Positions 19,696 through 29,691 of a DNA stretch of 64,000 nucleotides are shown piece after piece. How positions within the stretch are numbered: the first letter of the stretch is position 1; every line of letters begins with the position of its first letter. The notes beneath the pieces were generated by a model. That model was not told the DNA's origin, made no database searches, and saw nothing but the letters and a program-made list of their open reading frames with translations. Source of the DNA: Pyropia yezoensis (lineage: Eukaryota > Rhodophyta > Bangiophyceae > Bangiales > Bangiaceae). The DNA lies in contig CM020620.1 of assembly GCA_009829735.1 (NCBI GenBank), positions 8,262,545 to 8,326,544 of the forward strand, given 5' to 3'. A program made the position numbers and the translations under genes.

Positions 19696-22230
19696 TGCGA
19701 GGATTCCCACAAGCTTCAACACCGCCAGCGCCGACAACACGTGCGCCACCACTGGGTGCGGCCTACCAGCCCACTGCTGGCTACCGCCGGCCGCCGCCGC
19801 CGCCGGAGGGGGGATGGTGTATGGCCTCTGCGAGAGCAAAAATGGTATCGGCGGCCGCGGTGAGACGGGCGCCGGTTGGGGCGGCGCCGGCGGCGGCAAG
19901 GGCGCCCCCACCGACGGCAGCGGCGGCGCCTTACTGGTAGGAGACGTCCTGGCGTGTTTGCGGCAGGAGCACGGCTGTAGCATTGGTGGTGTGTGGTGCT
20001 GTGGTGGTCGCCAGGGGGGAGGGCGGAAGAGGGCACTACCCGCGCTGTTGGAAACGGCGTTTCCGATGAGGCGTGCCCCTCATGCCGAGGCGAGATGCGG
20101 TTGGCGCTGCCACCGGGCGGGTGTCGAGCCGACCAGCGCCGCGGTGAGACCTGCAGGGCGACAGCGGCGACAGCAGCCGCGGCGGGCCGGCAGCGGCGGC
20201 ACGAGAGGTGGGGCGGCGCGGCCCCCGCCGTCGCATCGCCGCGGTGTTGACCTGCCGCCCTGCTGTGCGTTTCCCATTCTGGACACACCCGACCCCTCCC
20301 CCCCCCCGCTTCCCCGGACGGAAGCCTCTTCTCCTCCCTCCCGCCCCTTCCAGACGCGGCGGCGGCTGCCGGCAGTGGCCCCGCGCCGCCGGCCGAGGCC
20401 GCAGCCGCACCACCACCAATCGCTGCCGCCTTCGCCGCCACAGCGCCTCCACCCGCCGCCATGGTCATGGTGTCTGGCGCCGCAGTGATGGTGCCAGCGG
20501 GCATCGGGGGGGTGTGGCGCCGTAGGGTACGGGGGGCGGAAAGGGAGTGGCACGGCCCCCGAAGCCGAGCACTACCCCTTCCGCACCCACATGACTGTTA
20601 CGGCTACCCCCACAACCAGGCGCCGAAAGCTCGTTCACCGCAGTCGGCGCGTGCGCGCAACGGCAGTCGCGGTGCCGCCGTCTTTCGCCACCACCATTGC
20701 CGCCGTGCACCACTCCACCTTTGGCGTGCGGGATGCACGTGTGGGCCTGGCGGTGGCGGGGAAGCGGGCAGGGAAGGGTTACATCCCTCCGCCACACGAC
20801 ACCGCACCGCTGCAGCCAGCACCTCCCACGTGGACGATGCCCGCCGCCTACCCGTCTCCACCAGCCGGCGCGACGCCGGGTGCCACCCTCGCCGCACAGC
20901 TGGTGGTCGCAGCCGCCATCACTGAGGCGCGGCCGCAACATGCCCCCAAGACGGCGACGTGCGGGCTGCACCAGTGGCTATGACGGCCGTGGCGGGACTC
21001 GCAGGGCGGGATGGCACTGCCCAGCCAGGAAGCACTTCCCCGCCGCTAGAACCACGGGCCGCCGCCGCCAGCCCGTGCGCGTCGGCCGCCTCGCCGCCTA
21101 GGCCACCCCCGCGGCCGCCGCCGGCGTGGCCGCTAACATTCCTCCACCGCAGCCACCGCAGCAGCCGCAGCTGCCACTGCCTCCCCACCCACCACCATCG
21201 TCGCTGAGTCGTCCCGGTCAGCTTGAGCACCGCGGCCCCTCCGTGGCCGGGGCGGCGGGCAGTGGCCATGACTATGGCAGTGGCGCCAGGGTCGACGGCG
21301 ACGAGAGGGAAGAGGTAGATGGGGAGAGGACGTGTGCGCGCGCGGGTCGACGGTCGTGCGGTATGCATCAGGGGGGGTGGCGGCCGCTCCGGCGGGTGCT
21401 GGTGGACGGTTAGAACGGTGGGGGGGGCGCTGCCCGCAGCTCGTCTCGCAGCCGGCCAGTTTCCTGGACGGATCCGCCACAGAAGACCCTCCCGGTGAGG
21501 GCGCCGTGCAGCACAGGGGCGCTGGGGCGGGGGCAGCGGGGGAGTGGGAGAGAGTTGGGGGAGCGCGACGAGCACAACCACCTGTGGAGGCCGTTGCGCG
21601 CCCGCATTGTCTGGTTGTCGCACCGCTCGACGCCCATGCTCCGCCCGGATTGCGGCGGCCACGGCAGACGCGCGCGCTGCCGACACGGCGCGGCGGTCGC
21701 TCGCACGCTGGGGCGGGGGCGGGGGCGGGGGCGGGGGCGGCGATCCGCTCCAGCCGCTCCTGCCCGCCTCAAGGCGGGGGCCGGGCGGGGGCGAGGGCGG
21801 GGGCGGCTAACCCTCGTGGCCCACTACCTCCTGAGCGCGGGTACCAACCCCTCCCAACAAGGGGCAGGGACGGCACCACCACGCCGCCCCCTACCCCCTC
21901 GGGGGGCGCAGACTACCGGCAGGCAACTCCGGCCCGCAGTGCTGCCCACTGCGGCGGCGGTCGTAGTGGCCAGGACAAACACGCCCTCAGCAGGGGGGGT
22001 AAAGGGGATGGCCACGGCGGGGGGGGGGGTGGGGCGCGCCGCCGCCGCGCGCACTAGTACGATCGTCACCACCCCCCTGCCGGCGCTGCGGCGGCGGGCC
22101 GACGGCCTCGACGCCGCGGCAGCGGGGGTGGCGGCAGAGTGGTGGCGGCGGCGGTTGCCGCAGAACGCGGGGGGGGGGGGGGGTGGCGGCAGAGCGAAGA
22201 GGGGCGCGGGCGGCGGCAGTGTGGAATAGG
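19696..22230. other. G+C-rich low-complexity region
   Basis: Multiple frames are open on both strands with Gly/Ala/Pro/Arg-rich products. Short GGGGGC tandem runs occur at 21,715-21,740 and 21,780-21,805. A 50-bp G+C-rich module around 22,078-22,130 recurs at about 22,985-23,033 with few changes, indicating local duplication. No gene is supportable. Confidence 0.45.
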
Positions 22231-22506
22231 TGTTGATCAATAAAGAGGAAATGGGACCGACCGACCGCAAGAGCGGAAAGCAACAGCTATTACCGTTAAG
22301 GCAAAGAAGACAATCCTTTATCGCCCGGACGTTCGATGGAAAGCAAGCCGGCCCGACGGGGACGGCGTTCCGCCACGTCAAGATAAGGGCGAAACATCAT
22401 GCCGGTCGAGCGATCGAGCGGAGGCCGAAAGGCCGATCGCTACGAGCATGGCAAACAATACGAAAGATCCCTCCAAAGCAAGGACAGACAAACAATACAA
22501 AACAAA

Positions 22507-22580
22507 TGTAGCCCCCCAAAGGGCGAGCCACAAGTGATCCCAAACCAACGACGTTGGGGCCACCAGTCAGGGGGGCTACA
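22507..22580. repeat. 74-bp foldback with 11-bp perfect arms
   Basis: TGTAGCCCCCC at the left edge is matched by GGGGGGCTACA at the right. The TGTA/TACA tips resemble termini of a tiny mobile element. It lies in a locally less G+C-rich stretch (22,231-22,610) with no other recognisable content. Confidence 0.5.
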
Positions 22581-22624
22581 AGCCCGTAAAGACCGGAATT
22601 CGGTATGAACGGCAGATGTGCTAC

Positions 22625-23290
22625 AGGCAGAAAAGGGGGGGAGGGGGGTGGCGGCATAGCGGAGGGGGGGGGGGGTGTGGCGGCTGAGGGAATGTTGGGG
22701 GGGGGCGTGACGGCAGAGGCAGAGGGAGGGGGGGGGGGGTGGCGGCATAGGGAAGGGGGGGGGGGGTGGGTGTGGCAGGATGGAGGGCGGGGGTGGCCGT
22801 CCAGACGGATGGGGGGTGGCTGCAGTAGAGCGGCACGCCCTCAGTAGGGGTTGCAGTGCGGATGGCGTCGGCGAAGTGGGACAAGGGAGGCGCTGCCGCC
22901 GCGCGCGCCGGCGCGATGGTCACCTTCCCGCCACGGGCGCTGCGGCATAGGGAGGTGGGTGGCGCCGCCGCCGCGCGCGCCCCCGCCGGCGCTGCGGCGG
23001 CGGGCTGGCGGCCTCGCCGCCGCGGCAGCCGCTGTGGCGGTAGATGGGGCGCGGGAGGGGTTGCAGCATAACGCGGGGGGGGGGGGGGGGTGGCTGCAGA
23101 GCGAAAGGGGGCGCGGGAGTCGGCAGAAAATAGTTGGAAGGGGGTGGGGGCAGAGCGAAAGGGGGGGGGGGTGGCGGCTGAAGGAAGGAGGAGGGGCGTG
23201 GCGGCAGAGGAAAGGGGGGGGGGGGTAGCGGTAGGAGGATGGAGGGCGAGGGTGGCTGTTCACAGGGATAGGGGGGGGTTGTGGCAGAGG
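22625..23290 (+). repeat. Degenerate G-tract minisatellite
   Basis: Runs of 7-12 G alternate with words such as TGGCGGCATAG, TGTGGCGGCTGAGG and GGCAGAGCGAAAG, repeated more than ten times with drift. The plus strand has strong G-quadruplex potential. The Pro-rich minus-strand frames here are a by-product of composition. Confidence 0.6.
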
Positions 23291-23326
23291 TGGCGGCGGC
23301 GGTGGCGGTGGGGTGCTGTCTTCCCT

Positions 23327-23329
23327 TGA
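23327..23329. repeat. TGA flanking the composite Harbinger block, left
   Basis: TGA lies directly outside the left TIR. The same trinucleotide lies directly outside the right TIR of the second element at 40,704-40,706, while TCA separates the two elements. Three-base duplications are normal for PIF/Harbinger elements. Confidence 0.5.
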
Positions 23330-23590
23330 GGCCCGTTCGCAGACCGCGTTCGCAGGAGGCGCACCCCGCAAATCGACGTTCCTATTGGCTGGCGGCTCGC
23401 GGCGGGGCCCCGCGGTGCGGCGCAGCACCTCAACATACGCGGCGATGCCGCGTACGTTGACGGGCTGCGCCGCGCTGCGTCGCATGAGAGTTGGAGCGAG
23501 TGAGCAATATTTGTCCTGTTGAAATTCTTGCGGCGTCACTCGGTTAGTTCTCGATCAGTCGTCATTTTTTTTTTTCTTCGCATCGCGCGA
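23330..23590 (+). repeat. Long 3' terminal region shared with 40,440-40,703 (inverted)
   Basis: After the TIR tip, about 260 bp matches the reverse complement of the right element's end. Shared words include ATTGGCTGGCGGC, GCGGCGGGGCCCCGCGGTGC and TTCTCGATCAG. This links the two Harbinger-like elements as one family and sets their relative orientation. Confidence 0.8.
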
Positions 23591-23698
23591 CGTCGCGGTC
23601 AGCTCTTTCCAGCCCAATAAGCACTTAGCGCCTCCTGCCAAGAGCCACATCGGTTCCTTCGCCTGTGCCCAGCCACATCCTTCCGTCTTCCGACCACT

Positions 23699-25186
23699 AT
23701 GGCGTCGCGTATTAACGTCGAGACCCTGCGCATGTTTCTGAGCGAACGAGGACTTCCCACTGATGGCTTCAAGCCCGCCCTGGTGGAGCGTTGCCGAGCG
23801 AATGGCGTGGCCGTACGGGCCCACAGCGACCACGCGGCCCCAGCCGGCGCGGGGGCCTCGGTGACGGCTGCCGCATCGCAGGACGAGGCGCCGCCCCTGT
23901 CCGACCCAACAAGCAGCGGGCCCGTGCTGGCCACATCATTGGCTGCTCCTGTCGAGGTGTCTGTCAGCGGCGTGGCCACCGCTGACTGCCCCGACCGCAT
24001 CGTCGGCTGATGCCGCGGCAGGCGGGCAACTGACGTTGCCGACAACGGCGCTTCCGGCTGTGCCTCTGACGCCGGCCACGATTGGCAGTCCGAGCGGGGT
24101 CAACGCAAGTGCGGGTCACCGAGTGGAGACGACGCCACGGGCCCCGCAATTCACGAAGCATGAGAAGGCACGCTTAGTGCATATTTTGTGTGCTCCGGAA
24201 GACGCTGCCGGCGTCCTCACGTCGCGCGGAGTGATGAAACGCCAGCAGCAAGACGCGCGGACCTCTCGTGGGTCTGTTTGGGTGGTCGTCGTGGCGCCTA
24301 TGTTTAACGGCCCCTCAACTCTTTATGTGCCTGCAGAGTGTGCCGATGGGGGCATCGACCGAAATGCTCATCCCCATGAGCGCACGGGTGAGACCTTGAA
24401 GTCTAGCTGGTCTGATGTAAGTTTCAGCTTTCGCCTCTTCCTTTACACTGCTGGTATCTCTTATGGCTGACCGAGGAGTGCCGCGTGCTGCGACCGCGCC
24501 TGACCGATCTGCGGTTCTACTTGCGCTTAGTTCTCTATCATCATTTTGCTCACTGTTCATGAATGATTGCTCAGCTCGGGTCATGCTTCTGGCCGGTGTA
24601 CAAGAAGTTCTCCAGCTCAGGTCAAAATGAAGAGACTCTGTGGTGGAGCTTTTCCAAAGGGGACAGTCTACTGGACTATTGTTTCCATCTTTTCAAGAAA
24701 AATGATGTCGTCCTGACACTGGTGAGCCCAGATATCGGCCAAGCTGGGGTTGAAGGTGACCAACGAACGGCTGCAGGTCAAGCAACGCGCACAATGGCAT
24801 CCAACCGTGGGAAGCGGAGGCGCTTGGAAGATGAGAGCGCGATGGCCTCTCTGGCCACCCATTCAGCTGCCCTGGCGCAAGCTGTTGCCAAGCAAACAAG
24901 CTTTGGCGAGCTGGCTAGGCTGTCAGAGACTTTGAAGAACCTGCGTCAGGCCAACGCTGACCCGCGCTTCATTTCAGCCGTTGAACAGAGGCTGGAGCGG
25001 ATTTTGTTTCCTCCGACTGTGCCAGCGGCGCCTGCTGCTTCGGCTGGTGAAGATGACAGCTATGCGGGATTGTCGCGGGCCACAACTGAGGGTGAGTGTG
25101 TGAGTGGTAGTGAGGTAAAAGATGACGAGTCAGACACGTTTCTGTACGCATTTCCGTCTCCTTCGTGTGGACACCTTATGGGATAG
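23699..25186 (+). pseudogene. SAP-domain plus Myb/SANT-like DNA-binding protein of the Harbinger element
   Basis: The frame opens MASRINVETLRMFLSERG, continuing DGFKPALVERCRANG, a SAP-type helix-extended-helix at residues 1-35. It is followed by a Ser/Ala-rich linker and a frameshift near 23,985. The next block (FTKHEKARLVHILCAPEDA, then RGVMKRQQQDARTSRGSVW, VVVAPMFNGPS and PAECADGGIDRNAHP) resembles the trihelix/Myb-like partner of Harbinger transposases. A GTAAGT at 24,417 may be a 5' splice site. The end (24,563-25,186: KFSSSGQNEE, then SETLKNLRQANADPRF) is coiled-coil-like. Known partners bind the element ends and help bring in the transposase. Frame breaks could be introns or decay. Confidence 0.55.
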
Positions 25187-25221
25187 GAAACATGAATTTA
25201 CGCATGCACAAGCCGTCTGCC

Positions 25222-26283
25222 TCACAACATTGGCCGCACACCCGGGCGCAGCAACCCCAGGTCCTCCACTCGATGGGTCATCCTCGCCCTCAAATCAGAG
25301 CGCTCACGATCCCGGCGGCGGCCGCGCTGGTCCGGACACACCATGTCAGTCGGAGCAAACTGCACGTCACCCCCAGATAGGTCGTTCCCCCCTGGTCCAA
25401 CAACGCAGTTCCGTGCAGACATGTCGTCACGACAAAAGTTGTGTAAGCGGAAACATGAACGATCAAGGCTCGGCCTCTTCGAAAACGGTACGCGCAAGGG
25501 GCGCCAAAAGACACCCCAACGCCAATAGAGCATACCGAAAGCTTGCTCGATGTGGATGCGGCTGGAAGACTGATAAAAGTTGTACCCGTCTTTCCAGCGG
25601 TCACCTCGCCCACCGCCAGGCCACGGGACTGCCAAGACCTCGCTGGCGGCGTATGCCTCATGGGCGACGATGCAGTGACCATCCGCAATCAACGACGCAG
25701 TCAGCTCGTTGGCAGGATCCATCAGGATCTGCCCAAGCCGCGTGCAGGCAAAAGCCGTCGAGTCATGCGTCGCCCCTGGGCTCATGCAACTCATCCAACG
25801 AAACTTGTAGTCTGCGTGGCATATGGCTTGAGCGTTAAAGGAGTAGAAAACCTTTCGGGAGTAGTAGTCAGCAACGCACTGGACGTCTGACTGCCAAGGT
25901 TGCTCCTGTCGGATTGCCACACCGTCTTAAGCCCAAATGAGGTTCCCAAACGGCGACCCGCGACGGTGCTGGAATCCACCTGCGTAATCCAGGCGTCTCT
26001 CTCGGCTGCTCAGCTTGAAGTCAAAATCCAGCGCTGGGGTGGCATTAATGGCGTCAACCACCTCCCATACTGATCGGTAGAGCGTGGCGGGGTGAACACC
26101 AAAAACAGCACAGATGTCCACATAGCTGCCACCGCCCAGGTACCTCAGCGTGATCGCCGTGCGACACAGCGGTGATAGTCCCCGGCGCGGGAGTCGAGCA
26201 CGCAAAAAAGCTACCAAGTTCTGGACGGCGTCTGCAGGCATTCGCATCGCGCGGGCGAAGTTGGCACCGTACCGGGCCTGCAC
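25222..26283 (-). pseudogene. Harbinger-type DDE transposase, main part (3' of the LTR insertion)
   Basis: Minus-strand translation from the LTR edge gives ARYGANFARAMRMPADAV, then ITLRYLGGGSYVDICAVFGV-HPATLYRSVWEVVDAI, the usual helix-turn-helix before the nuclease domain. An in-frame TAA at 25,927-25,929 interrupts NLIWA/DGVAIRQ, just before the first catalytic Asp (DGVAI). Later come NAQAICHADYKFRW, GATHDSTAFA, IADGHCIVAHEAYA (second acidic region, D partly replaced by E) and SSSRIHIEQAFGMLYWRWG, with the third acid in IEQAFG. The C-terminus is near 25,222. It would excise and insert the element at 3-bp sites; it is inactive because of the stop and the retrotransposon. Confidence 0.8.
26279..26283. 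repeat. TSD TGCAC, left copy, family A copy 2
   Basis: TGCAC abuts the left LTR and recurs immediately after the right LTR at 35,661-35,665. This is the 5-bp duplication expected of a Ty3/gypsy integration. The transposase frame is continuous when one copy and the element are removed. Confidence 0.95.
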
Positions 26284-26752
26284 TGTGGCAAAAACCACTT
26301 GCACACAAGACACCCAAGTTGGGGCGGTGTACAAGGGCTGCCTCCCGTGTCGGGGGAACCGGAAGAAGTGCAAGTCGCACACACTCTGTCCCTGTTGTGG
26401 GGCAAACCCCCCACGGACAAACAAGAGGATGGTGTGTGGTCCAACAGTTTCTTGGTCGGGACGGGGACGCAGGGCCAAGCCCCGCTGTCCCTCCCCTTAT
26501 CCCCCCAGGGTCCCCTCAGAATCTCGCCACTCAGAATCTCCCACCCCAGCACCTGCCCACCGGGCCACACGAAAATTCAAGACGATAAATGCAGAAAACC
26601 CTCAAATCCAAGTTGGATTTACTACCAAGCTAACTATCCCAAACTTAGGGAATATGGACCCAAATGCAGAGGGAGGAACGGATCAGGCTAGTGGCCTGCC
26701 GCCCCTTGCATGGCACGTGTTGCCCCCCTACCTGGGGGTCAATACTGCCACA
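26284..26752 (-). repeat. 3' LTR of family A copy 2
   Basis: 469 bp, TGTGGCA...TGCCACA tips, nearly identical to 35,192-35,660. On the minus strand it is preceded by the polypurine tract at 26,753-26,765. Confidence 0.95.
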
Positions 26753-26765
26753 CTCCCCTCTCCTC
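26753..26765 (-). other. Polypurine tract of family A
   Basis: On the minus strand GAGGAGAGGGGAG ends at the first base of the 3' LTR. It fixes the transcription direction of gag-pol as minus. Confidence 0.75.
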
Positions 26766-27090
26766 AGTTCTGACCGACCCGGTCGGCCCTGTAAGGGGGT
26801 GCGTAAACGCACGTCTCGGCGTTGGGGGCGCGACTTGCTGTCCCCCCTTGAGTACGTAACGCGGATGTGGAGGCGGTCACGTTGACCGCCCCTCTCCTCG
26901 AGCTTGCCCACTCGGCAGCTTTCTCTCCCCGGTTCACACTTCACCATGACCACCACCTCCCCTTCACCTTCCACGGGGCCGCCCCACGCTGGGGAGGCCA
27001 CCCCTCTACCCACGATCCGAGTCCCCCTCAACTCGAGGCGGGTCTCGTGCCGCTGTAGCCAGGGCGTCTTTCCCCAACTTGGGGAGAGCC
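26766..27090 (+). other. Leader of the antisense ORF, family A copy 2
   Basis: This 325-bp stretch between the LTR tract and the ATG of the antisense ORF has no conserved coding. Pyrimidine-rich patches (26,830-26,850, 26,885-26,930) are present and no clear TATA box is visible. The promoter could lie here or in antisense use of the LTR. Confidence 0.35.
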
Positions 27091-29034
27091 ATGGCGACCC
27101 CGGGAGTGGAGACGGACTCTCTCGACGAGCGTATGGAGGACACCTCCTACGGTGCAGCGCCCGCCGGGACTTCCGGTGGGGGCTCCGCGATCGCTCCGGG
27201 GGATGGGACTCCCGCGTCACCCGGCTTTGGGTTGACGGCGGGATCTCCCCCGGAGGCGGGACAAGTTGTCCCGCGTGAGGCCTTGAGGCGGTGGTTTTAC
27301 CCCGCTTGGCCTCTCTATGAGGAGGGGTTGACTGTTCTTCGCTGTGGCCGACTTGGCGCAGCGCTGGGCCGGGTATGGAACCGCCTACGGGAGAAGTATC
27401 ATCGTAGGGTCGGGTTCCCTGCCGGCTTCAGGACGTACGAGTTTGCCTTCCTGGACGACGAGGAGGTCGAAGACGTACAGCGTGCCAAGGCCATGGTGGA
27501 CCGCGGGGGAACTATCCCGGGTCCCGGCGACTTGCCGACCTTTACGTGGGACGCTGTGGCAACTCGCCCCCCGTACCTTCACGAGGCCGATCCGCACACT
27601 CATCACTTTGATGTGCGGATGGAGAAGGACTTCTGGCGATGTCCCTACTTGGTGACCTCGGCTCAACTTGAGTTTCCTCAGCAGTCTGCTGCCAGTAAGG
27701 AGCAGTACTATCCGAAGAAGCCCGAGTGGTGGCCTCAAGTAGAGGTCCCCTACGGGTTCCCGGCGTTGCTGCCACGGTTGCTTGACCACTTCGGCTCTGT
27801 CATGTTGACGGCTGGCCCTGATCACCTGGTGTGGGCCATGTTGGCCACCCAGTGGCTCCTCGAGGTCATGTCGACCTGGGTGTCTTGTGTTCAGCGGCGG
27901 GGGATGCTCTGGCATCTCCCCCTCCGGCTTATACAAGGTTTGGAACAGCTCACCCCTCAGCTAGTTGCTGAGGGGTGCTCATCAGGACAACTCACTCTGC
28001 TTGAGGCGATACTCCGCCTCCACAAGTTCATCGAGTGGGAGAGCATTGAGCTCAAGTTGCGCCGCCCCACTCGTGGGCCCAAGGACGATGGCGCACTTCG
28101 CCAGTTCGTGTGGGTCGCTCGTGAACTTCACGACGGCCGTGTGGTCCTACGAGAGGGGTTGGGCATCGGGGACTACCCGTATGCCCCGGGAGTGGATCGC
28201 CACACTGCGCCACCCCCGGACAAGGCCATAGTTATGGCCGTGCCCTCATATGATGACCATATGACTCAACCCACTGCGGGGGCCCCAAGTCGGGGTCGCA
28301 GTTACACCCGGGTCCCGCCACCTCGGCGTGCCCCTCCGCTTCCTCCTGTCCCCTACCAGCCGCACGGGGACATCCCGATTAGCGTGGCCGTTGAGTCGTC
28401 CACCCCGGTGTCCCCCAACTTGGGGGCCACCCTCCTGACGGTATACCCCAAGTTGGTGTTACCGCCCACGCCTCTAACCTCAGAGATGATGATCACCACG
28501 TTGGTGCGCACCATTTCCTGGTTGGCCGCGTCGACCGCAACCCTTCAAAGTTCCGAGACTCCTCAACTTGAGGAGCGCGTTCGTACTGCAGTGGCGACCG
28601 CGAGTTGCGAGTCGGTGGCGGAGTTTATGACAGCCGAGTTGGCTCGCATTGGGGCTATTATGCCCCAGCCAGCCCCACTTGGGCGTGGCAAACGTCGCGC
28701 GAGCCGGGCATACTCGCCTCCTCGCCGTCGTCACCGACACTCGCGGCGCTCTCCCTCCGTGTCGGAAGACGAGTTGTCTCACTCCGTCTCGGAGTCCTCG
28801 ACTCCGTCAGAATCGGAGTCGGTCCGGCGTCTGCGTCGCCAACTTGCGCGCAAGACTAAACAGAAGGGCAGCCGCGGTCGTCGCCACTTGCGCGACCGTG
28901 AGGAGCGCGGCAGTTCCGACTTGAAGCCGCCGGCCTTGCCGACTGGTGGGGAGCGTTATCGCCGTGCGTCTCGCCGCTCGCCTCCACGTGAGGGCGAGGG
29001 CCGTGGGGTTGGAGAGTCTAGCATGCATGCCTAG
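27091..29034 (+). CDS. Antisense accessory ORF of family A (647 aa)
   Basis: This is an intact frame opposite to gag-pol. I chose ATG at 27,091 (MATPGVETDSLDERMEDT) because the upstream in-frame start at 27,079 is TTG. Domains seen: an acidic, Gly/Pro-rich N-terminus (1-60), and a globular region to about residue 370 with LRRWFYPAWPLYEEG, PEWWPQVEVPYGFPALL, FGSV (234-237) and VQRRGMLWHL. A proline-rich linker (RVPPPRRAPPLPPVPY) follows, then a second helical block (TSEMMITTLVRTISWLAAS). The end is an RS-like tail with SRRSPSVSEDELSHSVSES and RLRRQLARKTKQK. The core aligns with the family B antisense protein. No domain was recognised. It might be a capsid-like, RNA-binding or regulatory protein. 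Its 3' end converges on pol with 111 bp between. Confidence 0.82.
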   Translation: MATPGVETDSLDERMEDTSYGAAPAGTSGGGSAIAPGDGTPASPGFGLTAGSPPEAGQVVPREALRRWFYPAWPLYEEGLTVLRCGRLGAALGRVWNRLREKYHRRVGFPAGFRTYEFAFLDDEEVEDVQRAKAMVDRGGTIPGPGDLPTFTWDAVATRPPYLHEADPHTHHFDVRMEKDFWRCPYLVTSAQLEFPQQSAASKEQYYPKKPEWWPQVEVPYGFPALLPRLLDHFGSVMLTAGPDHLVWAMLATQWLLEVMSTWVSCVQRRGMLWHLPLRLIQGLEQLTPQLVAEGCSSGQLTLLEAILRLHKFIEWESIELKLRRPTRGPKDDGALRQFVWVARELHDGRVVLREGLGIGDYPYAPGVDRHTAPPPDKAIVMAVPSYDDHMTQPTAGAPSRGRSYTRVPPPRRAPPLPPVPYQPHGDIPISVAVESSTPVSPNLGATLLTVYPKLVLPPTPLTSEMMITTLVRTISWLAASTATLQSSETPQLEERVRTAVATASCESVAEFMTAELARIGAIMPQPAPLGRGKRRASRAYSPPRRRHRHSRRSPSVSEDELSHSVSESSTPSESESVRRLRRQLARKTKQKGSRGRRHLRDREERGSSDLKPPALPTGGERYRRASRRSPPREGEGRGVGESSMHA

Positions 29035-29145
29035 TTGGCAGCTGCCTTGGTTGTGAGAGTGTGAGGGCTAGGGCTGTAGTTAAAAGCCACTGTGCGTTCC
29101 ACTTCGACTTGAAGCACTGTCTTGGCATTGTTACTCGGCCTTCCC

Positions 29146-29691
29146 TCACGTTGAGGGAGGGCTGTTAAAGTCTATCTCATTCCGGGCACAGTAAGCCCGG
29201 ACCTTCTCAGCGGGAAGGTCCTCCACATACTCCCACGCATCATCCTTGGCTTTGTAGCCAAACCAACGGACCCTCAACATGAGGCGGTCAGTGTCCTCAT
29301 CCCAGCCGTGGTCGATGAACTTATCGAACACGTACTCCTGCGGGCCCTGTTTGGCCGCAGGCAGCGAGGGGAGGCGCCATGCTTCCAACGCACGCGCCCA
29401 AGCTGGGTCGCCTGCAGGCGGTGGTGCAACTTTGACCACGTCCTGTCCGTTCACTGTGTGGACCCCATCGTCACTTTCGATGGTGAAGCGCCGCCCATCA
29501 GTACGAAGGACCTGGTACGGCCCCTTTGTCTGGAATACCAACTTACCCCCAGTTGGGGTGTGTGAGTGTACCAGCACCCAGTCACCCTGCTCGGGGACAT
29601 GCTTAGCATTGCGCACCTTTTTGTCAAAGGTACGCTTGTAGCGCTTTTGTGCTTTGTCCATCTCAGCCCTGACTTTAGGGATGAGGTTTTA
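29146..29691 (-). pseudogene. Pol 3' segment: integrase C-terminus and chromodomain
   Basis: In phase with the rest of pol but cut off by a TAA at 29,689-29,691. Beyond the stop, NLIPKVRAEMDKAQKRYKR leads into GDWVLVHSHTPTGGK and GPYQVLRTDGR. It ends with the chromodomain (EYVFDKFIDHGWDED, then LRVRWFGYKAKDDAWEY). The identical stop is present in copy 1 at 2,071-2,073, so it predates the split of the two copies. Starting at 29,661 it could in principle be a separate protein, but no independent signal is seen. Confidence 0.85.

Noticed and set aside
19696-22230. Candidate gene of up to 350 codons on plus
   Set aside because: It begins inside the family C LTR and consists of compositional runs; minus-strand frames are equally long.
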